A DNA stretch of 64,000 nucleotides from Trichopria drosophilae (Eukaryota; Arthropoda; Insecta; Hymenoptera; Diapriidae): assembly GCA_030407085.1 (NCBI GenBank), contig CM059587.1, positions 77,117,001 through 77,181,000 on the forward strand, in the 5' to 3' direction. Of this stretch, positions 10,980 through 23,641 are shown one piece after another. Numbering within the stretch: the stretch's first letter is position 1; the number at the start of each line of letters is the position of its first letter. The position numbers were made by a program, and so were the translations under genes. The notes under the pieces are model-generated. The model worked only from the letters and a program-made list of their open reading frames with translations. It had not been told where the DNA came from and ran no database searches.

Positions 10980-12353
10980 TTAACCCATTAATCTCAGCCA
11001 ACGAGGACAGACTTGGTGCTTACTTACCGCAGACTTTAATTTGTACACAAATGGGGTAGATGGAAAAAATAAACATCTATTTGGTATAATTCCAAAATTT
11101 TTTGTTTTCAAATATTTCAATACAAAATATTACATTACTTTACATCGTTACAGTAAATTTATGCTTAGATTTTAAAATCCAACTTGATTTTTATAGTATC
11201 CATAAGTTTGTCAGGTCCCTGAGTTCGAACCTGAAGTAATTTTTTAAACATTAATAATTACTTTTATTACAGTGTTTTGGGTCTTTGATAACATTTTCGC
11301 CCAAATTTAAAAACTCTAATTTTGTCCTGAGAATAGGCATATTCCTGACTTTATTAAGAAAATTGTATATGCTCCTTCAATAGTCATCGGTATTATAGAA
11401 TTGTTATTTCCCAACTGCATAATTAAAGTAACACGATCTTGTATTTGTTGACAAAGTATTCTTCTTTTAAAAACGCTATAAGTTTGGTTCCAGCCTAGCA
11501 GAGTTCGTATAACGTAAGAATTTATTAGCAAGTCAATCGTTTCTTTTGCCATTTTCTAATAAAGCAAAATAAGATAATTATTTTTTCAAAACTATAATAA
11601 AGACTGAAATGTTGTAAATATTGCATCATGCAAATTTTGAGCAAAATATTTAATTGTTTGGAAAAATAAATTAGTGAAGAAAAGTCCGCAATCTTGAATC
11701 CGACACATTGAATGTCGAAACAGATTCGTTGTCAGAGACTTCAAAAACTCCCATATACAGTAGAGTCCCGGTATATTTACGTCTCGCTATATTTACGTCG
11801 CAGTTTATTTGCCCAGTTTCGTCTCGTTATACTTGTCAGTCGCCGCTCTCTTTTCCCCACCTTGTCTGCTGTGACGTCACGAACGTAACGGGACTGAGGA
11901 GAGTGGGAGAAGCAGAGCTCCCCTTATTTTGTCAAATATAAAGAGACGGGAGGGGAAGGCGAGGAACCGAGAGGGCAAATATACCGGGACTCTAGTATAC
12001 TAAGTTTCATAAAATTTAGAGCCTCCATATTGGATTTTTGTATATTTATAGCTGCGAGCTTAAAACACAATATTCTGAGGCTTTTAAACAATCTTTGTTT
12101 GAAAAATCGATCTTAATAACAAAAATTTTATTTTGTAAATATTTTTTTACAAACAACTCTTGACACGTTTATTAGAAACACATTTTGATAGCAGAAATAA
12201 AAAAGGACGATTTATTGTCCTATCGCTTACAGATATTTCTTTTTGGTACGAAAAACTTTTTGTAGTATGAACAAAAAATGAACGAAAGAGAATTCATTTC
12301 GTTTTTATATTTGTAAATGAAGGATTGATGACATTTGGAACTTAATGGGTTAA
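10980..12353. mobile_element. Possible TTAA-flanked element carrying MITE-B
   Basis: TTAACCCATTAATCTC at 10980 faces the inverse of TTAACCCATTAAGTTC ending at 12353. The ends share 12 bases in piggyBac-like style, but I could not follow longer arms. If real, it is 1.37 kb including the 242-base MITE-B inside. No transposase frame is visible. The alternative is two unrelated TTAA half-sites. Confidence 0.35.
11756..11997 (+). mobile_element. MITE-B, pogo-like (copy 2)
   Basis: It starts TACAGTAGAGTCCCGGTATA and ends with the inverse (TATACCGGGACTCTAGTA), giving imperfect terminal inverted repeats of about 25 bases flanked by TA. The interior has GC-rich CGCCGCTCTCTTTTCCCC, GTGACGTCACGAACGTAACG and GGAGGGGAAGGCGAGGAACC. 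It is noncoding. Confidence 0.82.
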
Positions 12354-12774
12354 GTATGTTTACACGTAACGTGAAAAAATTGTGATCTAGTAATTGTATA
12401 AAAACTAGTAAACACTAGTAGGGTATATTAAGTAGATATTTTTTTAGTCTATTGTAACGTAGTTATTGACTAGTAATAAAACTAAAAATAACAGGAAAAT
12501 CTGCATTTAGCACTTTGTACTACGGAAAGCGGTATAAATATGTTCATCTACTCTCGGTGAACTAAGGTACTAATATAGGTCATTTCAAAAATGAAACTAA
12601 TAACATATGAAAAATAGAGCTTACTAAAAAAACAATTAATTGATACGAAACAAGGCTGTGATAAATAGCGCAAAATATAACCTTGGCTATCGGTAAATTA
12701 CGTTTGTTAATATAGTCAATATAATTATTAATTTAATCTACTGAATGAAATATTAGTTCATCAACTCAAAGAAC

Positions 12775-13272
12775 GGGTGCGGATCGAAAAACCGACAAAT
12801 GAAAAAGCCGTCAGGTCGAAAACCCGACAGTCAAAATACCGACATTAAAAAAGCCGACACTTCAAAATGCCGACAGTAGAAAAACGGAATTGCCATAATA
12901 TCGACTGGAAAAAAACCGACAGGCAAAAAACCGACAGTTGAAGAACTGAGATGACATGATACCGACATTCAAATAACCAACTATCCAAAAGCCGTCAATC
13001 GAAAAGCCGACAGTAAAAAAACTAGCACTTTAAAAATTGACTACCCGCTTGTCGATGTGTCTATTTTTTATGTATCGGCTTTTTGGCAGTCGGTTCTTCG
13101 AAGTGTCAGTTATGTGACTGTATTATGACGGTATTATGACAATTCGTTTTTTCTACTGTCGGGTTTTAGACGTGTCGGCTGTTTGCCTGTCGGTTTTTGA
13201 AAATCGGTATTTTGACTGTCGGTTTTTTGACCTGTCGGCTTTTTGATTTGTCGGTTTTTCGACCCATACCCT
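12775..13272. mobile_element. C-type foldback element with 7-bp target duplication (copy 2)
   Basis: A 498-base palindrome. The left arm starts GGGTGCGGATCGAAAAACCG; the right arm ends as the inverse of GGGTATGGGTCGAAAAACCG. The arms are about 200 bases, each a string of degenerate CCGACAG-plus-A/T-run phrases. It is bounded by direct AAAGAAC at 12768-12774 and 13273-13279, which marks a real insertion. It is noncoding. The duplication length of 7 (or 8 with one mismatch) is compatible with several superfamilies, including hAT-like; no assignment is safe. Confidence 0.85.
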
Positions 13273-13279
13273 AAAGAAC

Positions 13280-14460
13280 TGTCACATTATCCTACAATTT
13301 TTTTCTTTTTTTGGATAATATTTCGACACGTATAATGTGTTAACAAAAATAAATAGTAATGTTGACTATTTTTATAGTTATTTGAATTATTGGAAAAAGT
13401 CGTGACGCTATTTTAATTTCTAAAAGTGCGATCGAATTGTTACCATTATCTAATTGAAATAGTTAATTTAAGGAATTAAAATAGTTTTTTTGAGCTATTT
13501 CCTTTGGTTATGGAATAACAATCGCGAAATAGTTGCAGCAATTAAAGAAATTACTGAGGTTTATACCCGGTATTAGCTGAATCTTGCTATTTTTTAGTTG
13601 GTTCAACTATTTAGTTTCCGTACATGAGAAACGGTCACCAGTCGCAGAAATGTTATAACCTTTGTTATTTTATTCTTGATTAAGAATAGTTTACTTCTAT
13701 AAAAATATCCACTGAAGTACCAAAAGAAAACCCTAGCGGTAGCAGAGCTTATTACTCCGTGATTGATCTGGATGTTATTGATTTTATGCTGTACACCATA
13801 CTTTATACAACTTTTTATAATGTTATCATCTTTTTCCATTGTTTTTTTAATTCGATGTTTACTTTGAATATAATGTAATTTTATATTTCTAAAAGTTATC
13901 AGATTTCGTTGAAAATAAAGTTACTTAAAATAATAAAAAAATTGTAATAACTATATAACTTTTTTAACTATTCTCTTGTTTTTATTTTTAAAATTTCATC
14001 TCGTTTCTTTCATTTTACCTTTTCAGTCGACTATTTGAAAAAAATTGTAATTAAACAGTAATAAATAAGTATATTATTTCCAATTAACATGTATGATTAT
14101 TTAATTTATTAATTTATTTAAATTGTTATAACCATTCCATGACCCCGGGACGAATATATATAAAATTTTAAACATTTTATATAAATTTTCTAAATTAATG
14201 AAACAGTTACTTATGTAACTTATCATTTGTCATAGAAAACGCTTTAATTGTATAAGAATTATCTGAAATTTGATAAAGGGTTCATAGTTTGATCATTTGG
14301 AACCAGATTGGCCCTGAATTAGTTAATTTCCAATCGGTAAAAGCGTTGTACTCGATAAATATCTAAGTACTGGAAAACATTACTAATTTCCCATTAATAA
14401 CTATAATTTAGTTAATTACTAGCTGATTTAGCATGTAATTAATTACGGTAAAAAATGAAA
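13280..14460. other. AT-rich noncoding stretch with TAGTT-type words
   Basis: At 13355-13610 phrases such as AAATAGTT, ACTATTT and GTTGGTTCAACTATTT recur, resembling the CACAGAGA/TAGTT MITE family annotated at 14828 and 22064, but no ends are clear. No gene is seen. Confidence 0.4.
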
Positions 14461-14519
14461 AGAGTGCCTTATTCGAGGTTGTCATTTCCGTGCATCGCGT
14501 GGCACCGAGCAGTGTTTTT

Positions 14520-14690
14520 TTAACCCGACGAGACCTCGAATAAATCGGCGATGCTACACTTCGATTTTCCAAGCATAAATATGAATCGGAGGACGTGTTT
14601 GGAAGGTAACGGTGTGTAAACGATTCGTCCTTCGATGGAGGCCCTAATGAATGACGTCGATGGGATTAGCACTCCAGAAAATGATTTCAT
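14520..14690 (-). other. GC-richer island with a 56-codon open frame
   Basis: The island 14465-14720 stands out from its AT-rich flanks and has many CpG. On the minus strand an ATG at 14690 opens 56 codons (MKSFSGVLIPSTSF then RIVYTPLPSKHVLR, SIADLFEVSSG) to TAA at 14520. It could be a small gene, an exon, a leader exon of the minus-strand gene to its left, or conserved noncoding DNA. No homology is recognised. Confidence 0.22.
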
Positions 14691-14827
14691 AAATCAGTTG
14701 TCAGACCGCCATATTTAAGCATTATGCTTGTAATCAACAACACAGCGGTATATGCAGATGCTTAGTATGCTATCATAAATGTGATCTATATTGCAAAATT
14801 AGAGAAATTTTGAGATTTTAATAAATG

Positions 14828-15089
14828 CACAGAGAAAAATAAAATAGTTAATGGAACCATTTTATAATAGTAAAACGGTTTATTACAAAAAGTAGTTAAA
14901 TTAACTATTCCGTAGTAAATACAACAATAAAATTGTTCGTTTTACTATTTCCCTGTACTTAAATCATTCGTACATAACCTCAAATATCAACTATAACCAT
15001 TCATATAGTTACTTCTACTATTTATATGTGTTAAAATCGTTTCTACTATTTCTTCATGGTTCCATTAAGCCGTTTGTTCTCTCTGTGTG
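14828..15089. mobile_element. CACAGAGA-type MITE (copy 1)
   Basis: CACAGAGAAAAATAAAATAG with TTAATGGAACCAT at the left is matched by the inverse right end (ACACAGAGAGAAC, then TTAATGGAACCAT). The element is 262 bases, has very AT-rich TAGT/ACTA text inside, and no coding capacity. Related pieces occur at 22064, 24637 and 46961. Confidence 0.68.
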
Positions 15090-15972
15090 TTTTCTATTTA
15101 ATCCAATATTAAAATAATAAGTTTTTTTAGATAGCAAGTGAGTACTAAGATATTTTTGATTACAATTTTCTGTTTAGACTCACTAATATTTCGTTGAAAA
15201 ATTGGAATAAAAGTTTTTGAAAAGGATTTACTTTTACATATAATTAAGTAGGAATATAAAATATAACATAAAACTGGCAATTTTTACGTTATTACCTTTG
15301 AATCTAAAAACTCGTTTACACTAGTCATATTTTTTTTTTGCTAACAATTTTTTTTGTAGGTATATTAAATATGAAAAAAATGTATTTAAATATAAAAATC
15401 TGATTAATTTCTATTTTTAATTAAATTTAATATAAATTTTTAGAAAATTTTTTCAAATATCATAATGATACTTTTTATATCTCTTTACAATTTTTAAGAA
15501 AATTGTAGCCTGAACTTTTAGAAATTTGACACGAACCCGGCACCTTTTAATTATCAGTCGAATACTCCGGTATTCTAATTCAAAAATTGTTTTGAAAGAG
15601 TAGTAAATAAAGTAGGGTGAGCTACGATTAAGTTCAACCCAAAAGTACCCTCCCCTCCTTTTTTTGATATTATTTCAGGAATGTCGTGATTAATGATTAT
15701 TTTAAGCTATAAATAAAAATAATCTGTTGTGAGATACGAAAAATATAATTTCTCAATTTTTAAAATATTATTAGGCCTATTTTTTATTTATATACTTTTT
15801 TCAGATTTTTTCAGATTTTTTTCAGATTTTTTGGAGGTTAGAAAATGAATACCAGTATAATTAGTGTATTTTTAGAGTTGAAATGTGGTGAAATTTTCGA
15901 TAATAACAAAAAATGCTTAAATTTCTCTTTGTGTAAGATTTTCTTATAGGGTTAGGGTTATATTTACGTACC
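15090..15972. other. AT-rich noncoding stretch
   Basis: Homopolymer runs and a TTTTTTCAGATTTTTTCAGA stutter at 15800-15830. TTAGGGTTAGGG-like words at 15945-15960 are only two units and not a telomere array. No gene seen. Confidence 0.45.
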
Positions 15973-16489
15973 TTAACCCTTGTTGTACCAAAAGTCAGGA
16001 ATTTGGACAGAATTTCAACGCTGTAATTTTTGTTCCAAACGTCGTTAGAAAATATTGAAATCAGTCAAAATCGATAGATTTGGACCTCCTCTTTCAAATG
16101 CAGTGGTCAGAATCAGCCGACAATATCAATGAAAAAATCCTGATTTTTTTGACGTTTTTTTTCGCAGGAATCGCGTTTTTTACATGGAAAATGATAATGC
16201 TGACCATTTCAAAAGATACTAATCGCGTCTTTTTGCTCAGCCATTTCTTCTCCTGTGGGATTTTTTCAAAAACAAAATAGCGACTTCAAGATGGTGTCTG
16301 CAAGTTATAATTTTGCATTTTCTCGCACAATTATCGATTATTTGATCACGTAACGGTTGAAATCATGGAGAATTAGGATGAAAAAGTAATTATTATCATT
16401 TGTGAATACCTAATCAGCTCATTATTATCCATTCGTAACCTCAAAAAAGTTGTATCCAAATTCCAGAACTTCTGCACGAAAAGGGTTAA
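15973..16489. mobile_element. TTAA-flanked MITE, piggyBac-like ends
   Basis: TTAACCCTTGTTGTACCAAA at 15973 faces the inverse of TTAACCCTTTTCGTGCAGAA at 16489; both continue into a shared GGAATTTGGA segment. At 517 bases it has TTAA on both sides and CCCTT ends as in piggyBac-type elements. The open frame inside on the plus strand is AT-driven and not a transposase. Confidence 0.68.
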
Positions 16490-18064
16490 GCAATACACCG
16501 TAAAACTCTAATGAATATTCTTAGGTACAATGTATTGGCTGATTAAAATTTACATTTGGAAAGTCATTAATATCTAAAATTATCAAAAAGAGATTCAAAT
16601 GTTTTAAACACGCGAGTTTATAAGCGCGTATTCTCGTTCTGAACCGTAACGCATACAGCATTTGAAATTTGTTCACGCAGATTTACATTCATGACCCAGT
16701 TTAAATGTTTTAATTTTATTGAAATTTGATTTTATTTAACTACGTATCATAATGTTCATATCATTATAAATCTATTTTGAAAACTAAATTCATCTGGGAA
16801 TTCGAGAAAATGTAAAATTTTTTTTTGTTATCAATAAATTATTACATATATTTTTCCAAAATAATGCTATAAAACGTTTCATCAGCCGTTTCAAATAATT
16901 TACGAGAGAACGCGATATTAATTGACGTGCCGTGCAATGAAGTGCACTTGGAACGCTCCAAATCGGTGATTGACATGAAAATAAAATCAGTAATTTTATC
17001 AGCGAGATACTTTCTGCTCAAACACTTCAAAACCTTTTTAACGATTTGAATGAACGCTTGACATAATTACATTTTTTGCATTAGTTTTTCGAAAATGTAT
17101 TTTGAGTAGATATTAAGGCCCTGATCAGGGTGGTACTGTTTAGGGCTTTAGTAACTTTCTATTAGGGACATTAAAAAAAATCACTTATAGTAATTATGTA
17201 AAACACTACTACAAATATTAAGAGGTACATTTATAGCGTACAACAATATGTTAAGAAACAGATGGTTATAAAACAATTCTTAGAATAATTTTTGTGATCA
17301 CTTTGTAAAAAATATGCAAAGGGAAAACATTTATAATTATTAGGTCTTATTGACCTTAAACTAAATAGAAATTATTCGTTTTTGAAATGTTAAATTTAAA
17401 CATTTTATTGAATACGACAGTTAAGCAATCTATATGGAGAAGTGCTTAGAAAGAGCTCGGGACAATCTCTTTATGAGCTATAGTCTGTTTGGGGGAGGTT
17501 TTTTTTTTATCACAATTTTTTTTGTCAGCTTTTTTTTATAACAATCGCAGAAGAATATTGTGCATGGATATGGTAGCTTTGATACTGCAGACACAGCAAA
17601 ATAGAAAATAAATTCAGATGCCCCCCTTTCTCAGGATTTTCGGAACATGAGTTCATAAAGATCTCATAATGACATAATGTTTTGAAAACCTTCATAAAGT
17701 GGGACATCTTACTTCTTTTAGAACACATTTCGAAATCATTCTGAACTCTTTTTTATTTTACTGTCTAGACAGTAGCACTTTATTATTTGCTATTATGGCA
17801 CAGGTTCCTGAATAATTCATTTTGGGTCTAATTTTTAACATGTTTCTTTTAGTTCATTAAATAAGTTTTGAAATGTTTCTTCATAGAAATCTGACGAAAG
17901 TGGAAATGCACTCGAAAGCATACTACCATATATACATGTATGCATATTATTTAGTCTTCTCCATGGTGATGAGTACACAGTCGAGTATCTTCAAGAAATT
18001 TCGGTACCTGTACCCCATCCATTTCTTACTAAAATTATTCCATATTTTCATTGAAACCACTTTG

Positions 18065-18068
<4 letters not shown>
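16490..18068. other. Noncoding stretch with one weak coding-like patch
   Basis: At 16840-17040 the minus strand stays open for about 65 codons (YLADKITDFIFMSITDLERS, then FSRKLFETADETFYSIILEK) without an ATG start or splice borders. This may be a relic or chance. Otherwise AT-rich, with nothing recognisable. Confidence 0.35.

Positions 18069-18120
<52 letters not shown>
18069..18120. repeat. (AT)26 microsatellite
   Basis: Fifty-two uninterrupted bases of AT dinucleotide. It creates an artificial Ile-Tyr repeat open frame. Likely length-polymorphic and able to extrude as a cruciform. Confidence 0.97.
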
Positions 18121-18123
<3 letters not shown>

Positions 18124-21100
18124 TGTGCTTAAGTGGATTGAATAAAATTATAAAATGAATTTTGCAACAATTTTACAACAAAAAGTTTATACAATTTCTA
18201 ATATTAAAATAAACAAAATCCCATTAAAAATAAGTGTATAAGATTATCTCCATCCATCTAAAACGTAGTAACGAACAAGAAAAATCATTTTTGGGTTATA
18301 TTTAAATGACCGATATAAAATCCTGTAATTTGACTTTTAGTATTATGTATTCTTTAAAATAATCAATAATTTCATCGTCAAATTATAATTAGAACCCATT
18401 ATAATTCACACAAATGATGGACTAAATTGACATTTGCATAATATAGAAAATAGATGCAATCTGATTCACTTATTATTTAACTCCCCTTCGTTACATTATT
18501 TATAATGCGAATTTAATAATGCATTGTAAACCGATTTCAATCACGTGCAACTAAATAATAATATACAACATTGTTGCATACTACTTTATTTTTACAATAA
18601 CCTCGAAAAATAATAAATTAAGATCGAGATAATACACAAGCATGAATTTAGTCGTCTCGGCCAAGCCAAAGTTAGAAATATGTAATCATGTAATATACAT
18701 TTATCAACTTTAAATATATCAACCAAAAAGTTACCGTGAATTTAATATTAATCTTGTTGCAATATATCATGATATACAATTAGACGATTTCAACTATTGG
18801 AGTGTAGTTTCTTTAACTACGAATCATTTTACTTTAGTTTTAAGACTTTTAGTATTTTAATTAATAAAACAAAATAGCACAAAAGCTCAAAGCTCAAAAA
18901 ACTGAATTTTTATGATCTGTTTAAGAATAATTAATTTGTTACAAGGTAATCAAGGTTCCCAGTAAAGTAAAAATAATATCTTATAAGTTAACTTATAATT
19001 TTTAATCTATATTTTTGCCATGGAAAGGCATACATTGTAGCACGTTGTTGATGGAACACTTCAAGGAGTTAACTAAGAAAAATAGGTCGAAAATACATGA
19101 TTTTTGTACACTGTAGCACACAGTGTCATATTATCTTTTACGTCAGAGATAATTTGCAAGATCATAAATACATATGTACTTTCCCGGCCCTGACATACGT
19201 GAGGGGCAGGAGTGAGAAATAACTACGAATTATTTTTCAATTTTTAAAAGCAAAGATAAATTTGTACGCACGTTCCTGTATATTTTACAAAATCATTTTC
19301 AACCGTTGGCATTTTCATATCTGTTTTGTTTTTAAATTGGTTTTCGTCTATTTTTTTTCCAAAAACGCTACAAAATCAAAATAAAAAGGTGGCAACAAAT
19401 AATTTTTGCAGAATGTTATTAAATTATTTCAAGAATTATTATAAATTTCCTTTTTCTAATTTTGTATTAAATAAGACTTAATCAACCATTTATGTTATAA
19501 ATCAACATATTGTAGTTTGTAGAAAAATTATTTATTTTATGCCAAATTAAACGGAAAATGTTCATTTTCAAGAAATGAAAGTTTAGTTAAGGATACACAA
19601 ATTATATGGTTAACAATTTTGTAGTTGTAGGCAATAATTTGAGGATTAATTCCTTTTTTTAATGATCTTCCATCAAGATTTTTGGTCAATTTGATTTTTG
19701 ACCTTTGAAAATCAAAATGATGTAAGCTGCATCAGCCTTGCACATGCAATGTGTAAATTTGTAGTTTTTTATAGATAATGTATAAAGATAACATTTTATC
19801 TGCATGGTTGATTCAGGACTGTGAAAAGCTCATGATTCATCAAATGAACTTGATTGATTGATACAGATGAGCATAGTTTTGACAGGTATTACCCAAGTAA
19901 TGGATGATCATGTGATATACTTTTAACCATGACTTAATATCTCCAATATAATTTTAACTTGTACAGTTGTTTAAAGAAATATAAATAATCATTTCAAATC
20001 ATTACAAAAATTTAAAAGACTTTTGGTTCGTTTATTTGTATTTAAAATGTTTGTAACTAACTACACTGAGTAGCTAAAAGTTTTCTCTACTAGAAATTTT
20101 ATTCCAATTCAATAACTAGTATTGTAATAAATTGTTGAATTATGTGGTTATTTCACATTCTTTGCGATACAAATCATTTTCAAAATATTTTGCAATGAAA
20201 AGTATCTATTGAATAAATTGTTTACAAAAGATTAAAACATATGTAAATGAAAGTCGCTTAATTACTGTAATGTCATCTTCAAGTACCACAGCATTTTTTC
20301 ATTTCTCTCATAAATACGAAGAAAAATTCACGCTGTAATCAAAATGTTTAAACATTTTCAGAATTTTGAAATTGTATGATAGATTCATTCTATATTTCTA
20401 AGGTTGTTCATAGCTTTATAACAAAATGTTTAAAAACGACGATGTTTAATGTTAAAAAAAAGACTTCAATATTAATATTTCAAAACGCTCTTTGATTAGT
20501 TACATTCAATAAAAAATAAAACTAATGCTCATAATAAAGTTACAAGACTGCAGATTAAGATTCTTTCTTTCTTATCTTAAGTTTCGTCATTTCATAAATC
20601 AATTTTAAAAATTCAGACTGAAGTTTATCTACGTATTTTGACATTACAGTGGTAAAAAAAGGTCCCACTAGTATCCATACGCTGATATTAACTACTTGTT
20701 TTACATTTGATTGTTCATTGAAAATATTCCGTTATTTGGTATACTAATTTATACAAATCCAAAAAACCGTCTGGCTAAACTTCCGACATTAGTCTAAAAC
20801 ATTACCTGCTTGAAATATAAAAGATGCCCATAAATATTAGTACTATTTTCCCTATTTCATAATTTAGTAGTATAAAGTTATTTATCGACTGTAATATGAT
20901 GTACCTACTAAATGAGGTCTAATGTACTGAAATTTTGAGAGGAATATAATTGATAAAATATTGAGTTTGCTTTCATGGTTTGAATCTATTACTTAGATAT
21001 TAATCACAATAAATGTTTTAAATTTTAAATATTTTATGTTATACACAAAATATTACTAACCGAAATGCGAAGAATTATCTATTACTAAATCGTGACAAAG

Positions 21101-22063
21101 TTTTTTAAGATCTAATAAAAAATATAGCTATTTAAATTAGTGTTTTCGAATTTGCCCGAAATGGTTTTTACAACACACGACAAAAATTGACTTACGATGA
21201 TTATCGTGAACGATATTTTTTTTTTAACAAAATGTTACCGAAGGAATTTTCTGTTTGCTGAGAAGTAAATCCTGAAATACTAGTCGATGGCTGCACTTTG
21301 TATGTAATTTATTAAAATCATTGGAAACATTTAGTATCTTCAAAATAAAATCAAGAAAATGTGACTTACTTTGATCTACAAATCCCCCTCAATCTTTTAA
21401 AATTAAATTTAGAATTCAATGATTAAAATGGATTAATGCAGAATGCAACATTCTTAATAGTTACATGATAGTACATGTACTACAAATCAATAAAAAAAAT
21501 GCATTAAAAAATCCATTATGTCTTGGAAAAAGTCATGTCCAGTTTTTGACATTTGCATTTTTTGAAAGATCTGATAATATATTCTAAAATTTCATTCTAC
21601 TAAATATTCTAGATTCATTTTTCTCCAAAAACTCGCACATTAAAAACTGTAGTGAAAATATGTGCATTCAGAACTCAATGGGTTAATAAAATGGAATAAA
21701 ACAAAATTTCTCCGTAATCATTATGGTTCGCAATAAAATATACATCGTGAACATTCAATGAAATTGAAATATTTTACCATATAATAACGAAAGTTTCAAA
21801 GACTATCATAATAACGTGGATACTCTGTAATCCTACAGGCGTAGAATCTGAGTAGCTACGTTTGAAGTTAATGTCGCGTGAAGTGAGCAATTATATCGTT
21901 AGTAAGCCATAGGTAAATTTCATATCATATTCTCTCTTTGCAAGAAATTCATTTATTCTGTACATTAATAATAATACTTCATTATAATTTATTAAATAAG
22001 AAATAATAGGTCATATTAAAATAAGAGATGAATGTCGATAAAAGTTCTAGATATGCACTATGT
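18121..22063. other. AT-rich noncoding stretch
   Basis: Almost 4 kb with no splice-bordered exon, RNA gene or element ends that I can support. A TTAA-like GAACTCAATGGGTTAATA at 21670-21687 resembles the end of the TTAA elements but lacks a clear partner. Confidence 0.5.
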
Positions 22064-22481
22064 ACACAGAAAAAAATAAATAGTTGGTTTTACTAAATAG
22101 AAGGATCTGGCACTACTGCATTTGTTAGTTGGTCTTTTTTTACTAGTAGTCTCGATTATCTAATTTGTTGAGAATACACTGTTTATAATTTCTGTAGCAA
22201 TTTTCTGAAAGAGGAACCGAAAGAGGAAACAGAATTTAGTAATTCTCTGAAATATTTTGGTAATTTTCTGACATTTTTTCGTAATATTTTGAAAATGTTT
22301 CTTAATTTTATTTCGTAAAATTCTGAAACAACAACAGTACAAGACTTCAGTTACTATTTCAAAAAATTCCTACAGAAATTTCTAACAGTGTATTTAGATA
22401 GTAGAATTAACTAAAAGTGATGGCTGTGACTTATTTTACTATCTAGTTAGTAGTTCTAACTATTTAACTTTTCTTGTCTAC
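22064..22481. mobile_element. CACAGAGA/TAGTT-type MITE (copy 2)
   Basis: Left ACACAGAAAAAAATAAATAG with TTGGTTTTACTA is matched inversely by the right TAGTTCTAACTATTTAACTTTTCTTGT. The ends, and the CTACTATCTAGTTAGTAGT-type phrase near the right end, recur at 24.8 kb and 47.3 kb. The centre is a TTTTCTGA-rich AT stretch. No coding capacity. Confidence 0.6.
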
Positions 22482-23470
22482 TAAAGGAGGTTGAATAATA
22501 AAGTCATAATACTTCGTGGATTTAAACAAATTATCACCTTTAACTTTAAATTACAAGGAATATTAAACTCAGAATTGTCATTATAGAGTTTAATTTAGGA
22601 CGATGTACATGATTACTGACAAAAAATGATTAGAAAACATAAAATTTTATATTTTTCTCAATCCTAAGTAGTAAAATTAAATCTAGAACTCTAGATATAA
22701 AGTATCTTACTTTAAGACAAAAAAGCCAACAGTTTCAAGACATTTTAGCGCAGTATAGTATTAATTTATTTCATATTGGCGAACTCTGAATTTTTTGTGT
22801 TATTTGAATATGTATTTCTTTAATTAAAGCTTGACTTTCTCTATTAAATAATGCAATAATATGTTTGTTTAACTAAAGAAGTTAAGTGATAAAATTGTTT
22901 ACTCTACTATTATTTATATAACCATTTTCTAGATACTCTGAAAACATAGAGTTAAAAATAGTCAACTTAATGATATTATTTAAAAGTAATTAATTATAAT
23001 AGTTGAACTAACGTGGTTTGTAAACAAAGTATTTTCCTAGACTATTTATATACTGGAAACAATTCGTACTAAAGACTACTTTTCAACTACTCTGCGTATT
23101 CCGATATATCCTCAACTGCACTTCATTAGTAGCAGTAATTATCTTAAAGTAGTTAAAATATCTACGGATGTAGTTAATAGAACTAATCGCAGAAGTTAGT
23201 TTCACTAATGTGAAAACAAATGTTTCATTTTATAAGTGGGTATATTAAACTACTAATCATTAACCGTAGTAAAAAACTACGAAAATTAACTATATTAGTA
23301 GGGTTTACTATATATTTATAAAAATATTTCTATTTTAAGGTCTACTATGCAGTGATAGTTGAATTTGTCTGATGAATTTTTTTCGGGTGTAATTTCAGAC
23401 TTGGAGACCTAAACGTTAAATATCAATATTAAATATTATTGTATTTTTGCGATTTCCTATATAATAGTAA
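22482..23470. repeat. TAGTT/CTACT-rich diverged repeat field
   Basis: The segment 23060-23200 (ACTACTTTTCAACTACTCTG, then CTCAACTGCACTTC, TAAAGTAGTTAAAATATC) aligns loosely with 33125-33240, phrase by phrase, so it is an old dispersed repeat. The flanking text is AT-rich with repeated TAGTT and AACTA words. Ends are not defined. Confidence 0.4.
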
Positions 23471-23473
23471 ATT

Positions 23474-23641
23474 ATGCAACAAGGGCGCCATTACCGATCT
23501 TCGACGGATGCGAAGTTTGTCGCCCGTGTAGCTTACTGCAGGGCGCAAAATCGAGTTCTACTCCCGCGTGTTAAGAAATACATGGAAAATTCTTGTAAAC
23601 GTGGTAAACACGATAAAACTAATTACTGCATGTTTTTTTAA
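23474..23641 (+). other. CpG-rich island with a 55-codon open frame
   Basis: The block 23484-23575 is strikingly GC- and CpG-rich for this window. The plus strand reads from an ATG at 23474 (MQQGRHYRSSTDAKFVARVA, then RVLLPRVKKYMENS) to TAA at 23639. Read on the minus strand, the same block ends in a plausible donor (AAGATCGGTAATGG), so it could instead be a 5' leader exon of the minus-strand gene. I cannot choose between small gene, leader exon and conserved noncoding DNA. Confidence 0.22.

Noticed and set aside
11155..11250. Possible tRNA with a GTTCGAACC B-box-like word
   Set aside because: No A box, no acceptor stem and the T-arm does not pair correctly.
11708..11941. 77-codon plus-strand frame
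   Set aside because: Inside MITE-B copy 2; repeat sequence.
15945..15962. TTAGGGTTAGGG telomere-like words
   Set aside because: Only about two units and not in tandem array; chance in AT-rich DNA next to a TTAA element.
17873..18145. 90-codon plus-strand frame
   Set aside because: It is extended by the (AT)26 microsatellite, giving an Ile-Tyr repeat; no gene context.
21508..21690. Possible short TTAA element ending GAACTCAATGGGTTAATA
   Set aside because: The left partner (AAAAAATCCATTATGTC) is too weak to define ends.
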